From Vanessa cardui (lineage: Eukaryota > Arthropoda > Insecta > Lepidoptera > Nymphalidae): 64,000 nt of DNA. The notes under the pieces are model-generated. The model was not told where the DNA came from, did not search any database, and saw only the letters and a list, made by a program, of their open reading frames with translations. Below are positions 1 through 10,900 of this stretch, in pieces. Location: assembly GCF_905220365.1 (NCBI RefSeq), contig NC_061129.1, forward strand, positions 6,448,803 to 6,512,802, read 5' to 3'. Numbering within the stretch: position 1 is the first letter of the stretch; each line of letters begins with the position of its first letter. Made by a program: the position numbers and the translations under genes.

Positions 1-510
1 TACACAGACGTACTGTCCGCGCCGCTTTTATATATTATTGACTTTTAATATTAACTAGACTTATGTCATTTCATTGTGTCGGTATGTTTTTTATGGCCTG
101 GCAACATCACTATTTAAACTTTAGGATCGCAAATTGATGACAAAAAGTTTGATTTGAACTCTACAAGGACGACCTCAGTTACTCGGAATTCGTTTTTGTA
201 GTGTTGTCTCCCTTGACGTTGTAAGACATCGTGGGATTCTGTAGGATTTTTAACTAATTGTCACGAAGATATGTTATATTGAGATTGTTCTGTTGTTAAG
301 GTTAGTTTACCTGCGCAGGAGAGAGAGCAGCAGTTTGCTTACAATATATGAAGCCTACGTCACAACACTATTGTGTCACTCATAACAGCTGAGAGGACCG
401 GGGTTGAGATACAAGCATAGGAATCGAACAAACGGACAAACGCCTTTGGGCAGGGTTTCGAATGATGCTTAATACCCCGGACTGCTACTGAGGTTATGTT
501 CAAAGAAAAT

Positions 511-720
511 CATTACATAGTATAAAACAAAGTCGCTTACCGCTGTCTGCCTCTATGTATGCTTATAGCTTAAAAATATTATTATATAATTACATAGACT
601 GATTCAGAGGAAGGTTTATGTGTGTAATACATTATAGTAGAAAGATACTGATAATTTTAGAGATTTTACCGACCTATTTACCGAAATATTTTCCTGTGTA
701 TAATTAAGCTACTGGACCCA
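511..720 (+). repeat. Dispersed repeat, family 1, copy 1
   Basis: It opens with a block reading tacatagtataaaacaaag followed by tcgcttaccgctgtctg, and continues with a conserved tail (gattcagaggaaggtttatg). The same block recurs at about 2593-2790 and 60728-60960, so three diverged copies lie in this window. The type is widespread in butterfly genomes. Class is unsettled: there are no clear inverted ends or target duplications. Confidence 0.6.
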
Positions 721-2592
721 CGAGTCAGTCAAAAACATGACAAGTAGGAAAGTCATAAAATAAAATTATGACGTAATCGTGAATAGCGAACAGAAGCGGC
801 TTTTCACTCATGATAAAATACGATTATCCCGACCAGCTACCGAATGTGCAATAATATGCAATAATTAATGTCCGAAAGTTTCAATGCTGTAATGAATTGT
901 CACAATAATTGATGTGTGCTATTCTTGTTCATTATTATCGGAAACCTTTTTGGACTTTCGACTATGCGTAGATATACACGCGTTTAATGTAACGCCACCT
1001 TAGCCCTTACCTTGATAGATGGGAAAATAAAATAAAAGCAAAAAGTTTATTATTAATCCGACTGATTGTAGGTCCAGAAATCAGCGCGTTAAAAAACATA
1101 CTAATTTGTATATACTAAATATATAGAGTCGTTATCTCTAATCTAACCTTGGAATCTTTCTCGCTCCATTGAAACAACACTTTGAATTATTAAACTACAA
1201 ATTAATGTACAGACCTAATTCAATGCATAATACTTGTAAAAAATATTAAAATCGGTTTCAAAAAGTAACTAGACATGTTTAGCTGCAACAATTTAAAATA
1301 TGCAAATTGCATTTTAAATTTAATTATCTTACAAATATTATTAATAAAATACTATTTCACGTGTTACTCACTCTCAAATGTAATTTCTCGAATAATTAAG
1401 TACGGATTTTATTTAAATTAATATATATAATTAATATCTATTGAGATTTAAATGAGCTAATATTACAAAAAAACGCGAATTTAATTTTGTGTTATTAAAG
1501 GTCAACGGCTCCAGAGTGAAAAATTAAATAATGTAAATAAATCCATATTTTGCCGTGTATTTCATATTATATATAACTATATTATATAGCATAGAAATCA
1601 GTGCAGTATCATACGGCGATTTCAATTTACAAATACGAACCAAATTACCTAATAAGATAAACACATTACGCATTAATAATTTTCCAATATCCAAAGACAC
1701 ATAATTTACTAATACACACGTTTGAAAATGGTCATACCATAACTGCTACGACGGTGTTTATAAACAAAGGCAGCGGTCTTATTCGTCGGATTGCATTACA
1801 TAACTGTGTATCATTCACACCGTATGAATAAGTTTACCAAAAGCTATATTTAACAGAACATACTGACATCCATTTATGTATGCTCATATAGATAAAAAGA
1901 ACAATAAGATTACAATTGACGATAAACAACGAAGAAATTCCCAAAGTTTGAGAAAAAGAATATATTATTCAATTAAAGATTTACAAGCAATTTTGAATTT
2001 TCATTTTACAAGCTTAAAACTCTAAAGCCACCGGTACATAACGCAAGATTCTACTTGGAAGAACTGGAAAAACTCTTAAGTTACTCTTTTTTATCAATTA
2101 AATATGAATGACCTATATACATATACGCATTGATATGTAATAACCATTTACAATTAAATTTATGTTTCCTGATTGAATATAATATATGTACAATATTGTA
2201 CAGAATTATATGCTTGAGATGAAAGATTAATTTTCCAGTTACTTAGTCTTTAAACAACCAGGTTGCTGGTTGCAACGGGAATATCGCAGTTTCGATGCAC
2301 ATCTAAGCCGTTGCATTTAAGCAATCAAAGAAACAGTCGAGATAAATAATAAAACTTTAAAATCAGGCGAGATTCTGAATAATCTATGACAATCATTACT
2401 ATAGATTAATGAAATAAAATGTTTTCAGTGTTGGTGAAGTTGTGATCGTAATTTGAAAGTTAAGTTTAAGGCGACTGGAGTTCTGATAAAAGGAAACAAA
2501 TTTGAATAGACATCGGATTGACGATTTACTAAAAAATAAAAAAATATATTTGTAGAACATAATTAGTATAATTATTAGCAAATCATTATTAT

Positions 2593-2790
2593 CAATACAT
2601 AGTATAAAAGAAAGTCGCTCACCGCTGTCTGTCCCTATGTATGCTGAAATCTTTAAATTTACACAACGGATTTTAATGCGGTTTTTTTCAAAAGATAGAT
2701 TGATTCAAGAGATTCAATTTATATGTATAATGCTTGCACAATATGGTAGAGAACCGGAAAGGTACTAAAGAATATGTAAATCTCAGGTGT
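2593..2790 (+). repeat. Dispersed repeat, family 1, copy 2
   Basis: Matches the copies at 511 and 60728: same tacatagtataaaa opening, a gcggtttttt T-run and a gattcaagagattcaa segment. Diverged by substitutions and small indels, which suggests an old insertion. Confidence 0.6.
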
Positions 2791-3937
2791 GTTATTTTAA
2801 CTCTTTCAAATTCAAATATAAAGATAATACTTTATTCAAGTACGCTTTGAGATGCACTTTTAAAACGTCATTTTGGAATAGGACATACGAGAAAATGTGT
2901 TCTCGTTTATAAGATACGCAAGTAATGTAAATAATATCGTAACACATCAAGTCACGATTAGAACGAGGTAATGATTTGTTGCGGTTTTATTTCGAAAGCC
3001 ATAGTTTTATTTTATAATTTTACTTTTACATTTTTAAACAAAACAAAACGTATTTTCTTAGCTATTGCGAATTTATTTAAATATATTTTTTTGTCATATA
3101 TTTAACTTATATTTTGATATATTCTTCGTAATACAATTAAAACATATTTAAACTTTTTTTAGTAGCACATTCGAAGGTCTCAATCTAGAGTTACGTTAAG
3201 GTAATTAACATTAATTCACGCAAAGATAGATTCATAATTGTAGCTCGACGTTGTACTTTACTCTCGGTAAGTAACATTGTAAACAGATTACGTTTGGACA
3301 ACAATGCGTCATTTTTAATAGTAATTATGAAAACACAAACAAATCGACAAATAAGATCTAGTAATCGATAGATTAAATTATGTTTAATTTAATATTAAAA
3401 TAACCTTGACTAAGAATAGAATAGCTGAGAACAGACGTTATAAATCGATAAGTTTTGTAATAAATATGAGGCAAACATAACCACGTTAAACACCTACACG
3501 TACTAACCGCGTACCTACCATATGAATAAACGTCAAGGTGAAACCTCATACGTAGTGAACACGACAGCTGACTATGTTTGTGTGCAATAATCACCTGTCT
3601 GTTATTTAAAATGTATTCTGAATCATTTTGATTGAGAATCGCATATAGACAATAATAAAAATAATATTATAATCATACCTAAACGAAAATTTTACATAAA
3701 TTTTCATTATTATATAAGATTTAAATCTTATTGAATTTAGCGCCAGTATAATTTTCGGTTCTTCGTATTGATAATAATAAATTGAACAAAGACGCAACAA
3801 TATAGTATCACGCATATCATTATCATCAACCTCCACCGGTAAAGCGATAAATTATCAGATATCAATGTGTGACAAAGCCTCGCAACGATATCGCAAATAT
3901 TTCTTGTGATATCAAGAAAAAAGTCAAATGACCTCAC

Positions 3938-5052
3938 CTTCGATATTTCTCCTTTTTCGATTCGACCGGCATCAATACCGGTTCCATGGACTTTGAAACA
4001 CACCACTCATTTACTGCACTAACAGTGAGGAATTCTGTATCTGGCGCATGACACACCTCGGAGCCAAACTCGTCCGAAGACACTGTAATACTATCATACT
4101 TCTGGTACGGCACCATGTCCAAGGACGATATGGACTTAATGCTAACATTGTCAAAATTACATTGTTCTTCAGAAGCACCAGATAAATTATCGCCTTCATC
4201 ACTTTCGTAATCGTTTATTAGAGTATCTGTAGACTGATCGGTTGACAAGGTATCTGTTCTTCCATCGTCATTATTAACCACGTATTCCTCGCCTCCTTCT
4301 GCCTTCTCGCTATCAGAGGAATCGTCGCTGCTACTGCTATCGTTTGACAATGTGTTGGTAACAGTATTCACTTTCGTTTCTTCCTCATTGTCTGAGGGCT
4401 CTGATAGTTTCAACCTAAGTAATTTTTCCAAATCACTTTGTTTTACACCATACGACCAATGCGTTTCACCCATGCGTCCTTGACTTCCTATTGAAGATTT
4501 CCTGCGTATAACGGGTGGCTGTCTTGACCGTCTTAATACAACAGGTGAGGAGGAAGGCGTCGTAAATGAAAATCGCCTCTCAATCGTCACAGTCTCCTCT
4601 GGCGCGGGTGATTTACTATCTAAAGAAGAACTATCATTAAATGGTTCTGGGGGTGGTGGAGGGGGAGCGGGTCTATGGGGTCTTAAGGAAGCTGATTTCC
4701 TATCTGACACAAAGCCCGAAGAACTTGATTCACAACTTATTTCCGAAACATTCGATAAAATAGAATTCACTGACACGTTTGAGTTTCTATCATGAGATCT
4801 CGGCACTGGGGAAAGATGGTGAAAATGATTATATATAGGATTGACAATATTTGTTAAGCTTCCCATCATAGGGTCCTTGGATCGTTCGAGGGATTCAACG
4901 GAACCTCCGATATAGATGCCAGTTCTTTCAAAACGAAGTATCATTTCTTTGACGCTTTTTTTGTCCTTTCTCAACTCGACCTCGTCGTCGTCAGAAACGT
5001 GGCCAGACGAGGACTCGTCAATGAAACGTTTCCTAAGGTCTTCGCTAGACAT
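3938..5052 (-). CDS. First coding exon of an unrecognised Ser/Pro/acidic-rich protein (partial)
   Basis: This is a 371-codon exon ending in phase 2 at a consensus donor (AAG|GTGAGG, GT at 3937-3936), so the protein continues in exons I could not find. The frame is open 22 codons upstream of the chosen ATG at 5052. I prefer that start because the protein begins there with a charged MSSEDLRKRF segment, whereas the upstream residues look like translated leader. No known domain was recognised. Visible features are a possible amphipathic helix around residues 33-45 (SVKEMILRFERTG), two copies of SSSG(H/F)VSD at 14-21 and 110-117, a run of six prolines at 130-135 that could bind SH3, EVH1 or profilin, basic Arg-Arg-x-Ser sites at 159-162 and 183-186, and a long Ser/Asp/Glu-rich disordered half. 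It resembles a cytoskeletal or signalling scaffold, which is inference only. Confidence 0.7.
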
Positions 5053-5159
5053 GGTAACGTGCTGGCACTTAGGGATCGCACAAGCACCAGGAATAGCACA
5101 GAAACGTACACATATCAACGCACAACGCTACTGCGCACAAACAACGCGCGTTCACTTTG

Positions 5160-5260
5160 ACAACTAAACACGACTGACGGCATGACGGCGCCCGCGCCCC
5201 TTCACGCTGCCCGCGGCTACGTCAGTGCATCGCTGCTTAGGCCGTGCTAACTAGTATCTA
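5160..5260 (-). promoter_or_regulatory. GC-rich promoter-like patch upstream of the Ser/Pro-rich gene
   Basis: A short GC-rich block stands out in an AT-rich neighbourhood about 110 bases 5' of the ATG at 5052. Read on the minus strand it carries CTGACGTAG near 5217-5226, close to a cAMP-response element half-site. No TATA box was seen. The promoter role rests on composition and position only. Confidence 0.35.
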
Positions 5261-6824
5261 CTTTACCCAAATAATGTGAATCGTGATAGCGATAAGCGAA
5301 CTATTTGAACGATTTAAATATACTCGGTTGCCTTGATGACAAATTTTACGAAAAACTTTACATTGATCTCCGATAACAGTAATTAATAATATCAAGTTTA
5401 CTTGAAACGTAACGTAATTCCCGTATCATTATATTGATATGGGAATAACATTTAAATATCGGTTAAATAAAAAAAAATTAAGAGCGTTCGGTAATGTTCA
5501 TACGCATTTATCGAAATAAAAACTTGAACTTTAATAGTATTGATATTAAAACAGGCAAAGTATAGTCAAAAGGGAATAAAACGTCTTCTCAAACGCCTGC
5601 AAGTGCACATGGCTGTGATGAGTTTATTGACATAGGTTCATTGAGTGCATTAAGAAGTATAAACTGTCATACAAGTGGTATAACTTCGGATTATAGTAAA
5701 ATCTATTGAAGCGAAAACAAATAATGTTACTTACATAAGCATTCGGTCAACGAAACTACATCTTTCTGTAATAAGTTTTTTTTTTTTGTAAAAAAGTAAA
5801 TGTGAAATGGCTGGCTGTTATTACCTACGTTATAATGTTTTTAAAGTTGTATGCATAAAACATCGTTAAATTGCGGTTCTTTTAGCACAGTCGTTAATTA
5901 TAGACCCGTTATGTGTTAAGTTAAAATTAATGCAGAAGTAATTCTAGTTTTGATACGTGTTTTCCTGGAACGACTCGACTATTTTTCCAAGAAAAACAAT
6001 AAGTTACACATAAATAGTCAATAAAAATATCTTAACTGTAAATATAAAAAATACATATAATAAAATAATAGATGTATCAATTTTCAAAATACATTATACA
6101 CAAACAAAACACAACTTTTAAAATATACGTTACGTACGTTATTATTTCATAAAAGTCCGTGTAGGCAGAAAAGTTATAAATAGAGCGTCATACTTAATAG
6201 ATTTCTCATAGGAACAAAAAACACAGATTAAAAACAACAATGTATATTCATATGTGCTACTAAAAACATCAATTCAATCCCATTCTTCGTTCATTCAATA
6301 AAAAAAGGAAATCTTAAACTGTAAGATTGTTTTAAGAACTTTGTGTCAATAAAATCTTATTAGGACTAAGTTAAGTAGCCTATGATTAATTAATTTAATT
6401 ATATTTATAAAAGTAATCGAAATGTTATTTAATTTGAACATCAATATTTATTTGAATAAAAGGATATTGTAAATGCTGGTTTCGACAAATTATTAGATGT
6501 TCCAATTGAAGGTTCGAATTTATTTTTAATTACTTGGTAATCACTTTAAATTATAAAATGCATTGTTATTACCTATCCAGTACATACTTTGATCCACATA
6601 TGTAAATATGTGGGTGTTAAATAAAAATAATTTATATCGTATGTATTCCTAATTCATCTTAATATATCATAAATCATTATAAATCTTTTAGAGGTTCAAT
6701 GGGATTGAGAGCGGGGTTAAGACTGGTATGTGACGGCATACAGCATATTAACCTCTCTTATGCCGTAATTGCGTCTGTTCTACTACGTGTGCCGTATGTG
6801 GCGTGCCCGCGTCTTTGCTCGAAG

Positions 6825-7110
6825 TATAGACTAGCTGACCCAGCGACTACGTGCTTGTTTGATAACAAAAAAGTTATTGTTGTAGCAGACACTACTCCCT
6901 GTTACATCAGCTATCTGCCAGTTAAAGTCAATTCAACATCGGCCCAGCCGGTTTCCAGGAATTAGCTGGGACAAACAAATAGACAGACAAAAATTGTAAA
7001 AATTTTATTTTAGTATATGTACCGTGTATACATACATATGCATTTAGTAAAAGGCGGTTTTTTTTAATATTACAAACAAACACTCCAATTTTGTTATATA
7101 GTATAGATGT
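6825..7110 (+). repeat. Dispersed repeat, family 2, copy 1
   Basis: The segment from tagctgacccagcgactacg through the acaaacagacagac-type stretch to the ttacaaacaaacactccaat end is matched by 17455-17745 over its whole length. A partial relative lies in the opposite direction near 20905-21060. Copies are diverged and AT-rich, with no open frame of interest. Confidence 0.6.
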
Positions 7111-7204
7111 TGGTCTTCAGGTGTTACGGATAATACATTCCTTATACCCCAAGCTTGCTTCATACCTAATTTCATCGAACTCGGTTCAGTTTTTAACAAC
7201 AAAA

Positions 7205-7525
7205 CAATAACAACAACAACAGCCTGTAAATTCCCACTGCTGGGCTAAAGGCCTCCTGTCCCTTTGAGGAGAAGGTTTGGAACATATTCCACTACGCTGT
7301 TCCAATGCGGGTTGTTGGAATGCAAATGTGGCAGAATTTCTATGAAATTTGTCACACGCAGGTTTCCTCACGATGTTTTCCTTCACCGCTGAGCACGAGA
7401 TGAATTATAAAGACAAATTAAGCACATGCGGTGCTTGCCTGGGTTTGAACCCGTAATCATCGGTTAAGATGCACGTGTTCTAACCACTGGGCCATCTTGA
7501 CTCTTACCACTGGGCCATCTCGACT
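7205..7525 (-). repeat. tRNA-derived SINE, near full length
   Basis: Read on the minus strand it begins with a tRNA-like head (gatggcccagtggttagaac, then a B-box-like ggttcaaaccc) and ends in a conserved tail containing ttagcccagcagtgggaatt. The same family recurs at 9600, 10395, 30536, 47610-48200 and 53910. This copy is the most complete in the window, and its head end carries a short duplication of the accactgggccatct motif. Confidence 0.75.
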
Positions 7526-7932
7526 ATATTACATATAGCATACAGTCTTAAAATATCATATCCTCCACCATAAAGCAACAAGATATGCAAGCGAGAAGTA
7601 AGACAGTGGAGTTAGACCGAGAGTGGACTAGAAGACCTATTAAATCAGTATATTTACTGTTTTCCTTGCTAATTCCCATGTCCTCGTAACTCAATGCATG
7701 CGTACCTATAGTATTAATCAATCTAAATTAACATATTACTAAAATTAAAGCGTCAGTATTTTAACATTCAAATTCAAAAAGCCTTTTATTCAGAATTTGA
7801 GCATATAATTTATTAATGTGGCAACATTACAAAATTATACATTAATTTTGTAGAACATAATGGCGTATTTAATCTGTCGACAACAGTATCAAATTAAAAA
7901 ATAAAATAAACGGAAAATTATTTTTTCTGATA

Positions 7933-7938
7933 TTTATT
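7933..7938 (-). other. Polyadenylation signal of CT-A
   Basis: AATAAA on the minus strand, about 60 bases after the CT-A stop codon. Spacing and position fit a short 3' UTR. Confidence 0.55.
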
Positions 7939-7997
7939 ATAAAAACTACCATCTAAATTCTAGTTTTTTTTTTCAAATATTGAAACCATCTTTCTGT

Positions 7998-10900
7998 TTA
8001 ATCAACTTGTAATTGACGAAAAGAACCCTCAACGCCAAAAAGACTGGAACTCGTCTTAGGATCGTTTGGCCTCAGGGACTCGTCTGAACATGCAAGCTCC
8101 TCGCGAAGGTACCACTCACTATAGCTCTCTACTTTCTTCTTCCAGTAATCTGTTAAGAAGAACGAAAACAAAAATTAACTTACAATACTTATAATAACAA
8201 AGTTTTATTATTTGAAAATGTTAAAATAATTCAAAAAGACAAACTTAGACCAATACTACTCAGAATAATCTCACAGATACAACAACACACAAACAAAATG
8301 TATGTGTTTGTTGTGTGAACACATTAGTATCTCTATACTTAAAACTAGCGGTCGCCCGCGGCTTCACCCGCGTAGATAACGGTTCATAATCAGTCTTCTA
8401 ATATCCCTACTGCTGAGGCACGGTCACATTTGAAGAATTACTGCAACCGGCGCTTGGATCTATTGTGATAAACCTCAAATTCGTGATCACAACACCTCAG
8501 CCAGACCAACATCAGCCACGAATCTGATGAGGTTCTTAGGGTCGGAGGCCATTATGCCCTCTAAGTACCGGAGTTAGAACATTTTATAGTTCTATCTTTT
8601 ATAGTTTAGGCATCATACGCAATAATCAACTTTTTTGGTAGATTTTTTCCTTTTTTGTCCGAAAAACCCAAAATATCTTACGGAACCCTATTTTTTTCAA
8701 AATAAAATTTAGCCTATGTTATGCGGGATTAATTTAGCTTTCGAATGGTGAAAGAAATTTTAAAATCGGTCCAGTAGTTTTTGAGCCTATTCATTACAAC
8801 CAAACAAACAAAGTTTTCCTCTTTATAATATTAGTGTAGACAACAACATATACTTGCATTTTAGGTACTGTACAATGTACAATGAGCAGACGCTCAATGC
8901 TGTTATCATTATTGGGTACATAATAAAATATATTATGTAGATTTTAAAACAATACAAATTAGTCATAAAGAGTATTAAAGAATAAGTCTACACGAAATTA
9001 TTATGTAAAAAATATTTTTATGCTAACGTTACAAGAGTTAAATTTCGCAAACCGTGAGAACGATGAATTTTCCGGCGTCGCAACACATAACTAACAACAT
9101 TACAAGCTAGTTAATGATAATAATTACAACAGCTTACCCGTTAGTTCCCGCACTGTGCCCTGTTCACCGCCGTACTCTTTCGGCAGTATATTACGCGGCA
9201 CAACGTCATACAATGCCTCGAAACCATTGCCGTGAATATGAAACTGTATAAAACATATAAATCTTTACTAATATTATAAATTTGAAAGTAACTTTGTCTG
9301 GCTGTCTGTCGCTCTTTCGAGACCAAGCCAATGAACCGATTTTGATGAAACTCCAAGGACCTAAGAAACTTTTTTTGCCTAACACTTGACAAGTAACACC
9401 GTAAAACCAGACCGAAATCGGGTGCGACAACTAGTATTATTATGTATTAAATCGTTTTCAACATTAAAACTATAAAGTAAAGGTAAAATTATTTAAATTG
9501 TATGTGGGGTCTAATCGAACTTAAAGTAGTACATTTTATGAATAAAATTTATAATGCAGCAGCTCGTTGATGCTCCACTAAGAACATATAAAAATTAGGC
9601 TTGGTGCTCATTCCATCATGCTCCTTCTATACGGGTTGGTTTACATGAGGCAATCTATCATCAGACGCATGGTGGTTTCATCGCGTTGATTTCCTTCATC
9701 GACAAGCACGAATTAAATAATAAACACAAATTAAGCACATTAAAAACTGTTGTCTTAGCCCGAGTTTGAATACACAATTAATGTTATTCTAACCACTGGG
9801 ACATCGCGACTCAATATAATCAATACTGACAGAACATATCATATTTATTCCTAGTAAAATTATACACGCCACTTGTTACTAGATTATAATTATGCCTTAA
9901 TTAACTAATGCTTATTGAGATTGACTTATATGACATTAAATACTATAATGAATACGAATTTTAACAATCATCGAACTAATTAGTCAGTTTCAAATAATAT
10001 ACATTTTAGTAACTATTCTCTGTAACAATTATGAATACAATAGATAGACCATAAACCCATGGATGAGTGAGTATACAGAATTAAGTTATAAAACCCAAAT
10101 AAATTAGACATTTTTTTAAAAGAAATAAAAATCTTACTCTGTTTTTAAGTTTTTCACTCAAAAATATCTTAAATACATTGTACGCTGTTTCGTATCCAGG
10201 TGACAAGTTAAACAAGTGGCTACTCTTCAAACGCACGGGCAGAGCTTTCTCAAAAATAGTTACACACTTCTTTGCCAAAGCCGGAGTCCATTGAGAGAGC
10301 GTCGTCAAGTCCAAACCAGTTGCGTCCACTAACAACTCCTAAAAAATAAAAGTATATGCTCATAGAGTATTATAATAAGTTATACTGATAGACTCTCTTT
10401 TCTATTCCTGAAGGAAAGGTTTTGGGACTTGTTACACCAAACGGCTCTAATGCTGATTCGTGGATATTGTGTACCATACACTCACCACATGCGGGTTTCC
10501 TCACGATGTTATCTTTCACCGCCGCAACGAACACAAATTAATCACATAAAGATACATAAATCCTCACCCGGATTTGAACTCGCAATCCTCAATTAATATT
10601 CGTGTGCACTAAATATTGAACTTTAATATAGTAAAGAGATATAATTAAAAAACTTTACAAACCTCTCCGGCGATTATAAAGTTATCGTCTTCGTGTATCA
10701 AGATTTCGATAATCATAAAGCTAACCTTAAGGATGTCAACGAAACGATACTTAGAAGAGTCAAAGTATTTGTACCTCTGTAAACAAACTCTGCAAGAATC
10801 TTCCGATTTAGTTACCCTTAATGGCAGAAAAATTCTAAAACAATTAAAATATCCAATAAGCGTTATATTCTTTGAACGTTTCCTTGATTTTCTTATGCAA

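Larger units (their letters stand above)
1..3930. other. AT-rich noncoding stretch left of the Ser/Pro-rich gene
   Basis: No convincing exon was recognised on either strand; open frames here are short and of low complexity. It contains two copies of a dispersed repeat (about 511-720 and 2593-2790). Because the exon at 3938-5052 ends in a splice donor reading leftward, this stretch should be an intron of that gene, possibly with small exons I could not identify. Confidence 0.5.
5261..7990. other. Intergenic region with repeat fragments
   Basis: AT-rich sequence between the Ser/Pro-rich gene promoter and the 3' end of CT-A. Recognisable contents are a dispersed repeat near 6825-7110 and a SINE at 7205-7525. 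No gene is supported. Confidence 0.5.

Noticed and set aside
3606..4006. Leftward extension of the Ser/Pro-rich exon beyond 3938
   Set aside because: The frame stops two codons after a consensus GTGAGG donor, and sequence beyond is AT-rich with no coding character. Splicing is the better reading.
4916..5167. Plus-strand frame opposite the Ser/Pro-rich exon
   Set aside because: It is the complement of a strongly coding minus-strand exon with a consensus donor; the plus-strand translation has no features.
7440..7510. Possible tRNA gene (tRNA-like head with A- and B-box-like stretches)
   Set aside because: The same sequence recurs as the head of many SINE copies and is followed by the SINE body. 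No complete cloverleaf could be folded by eye.
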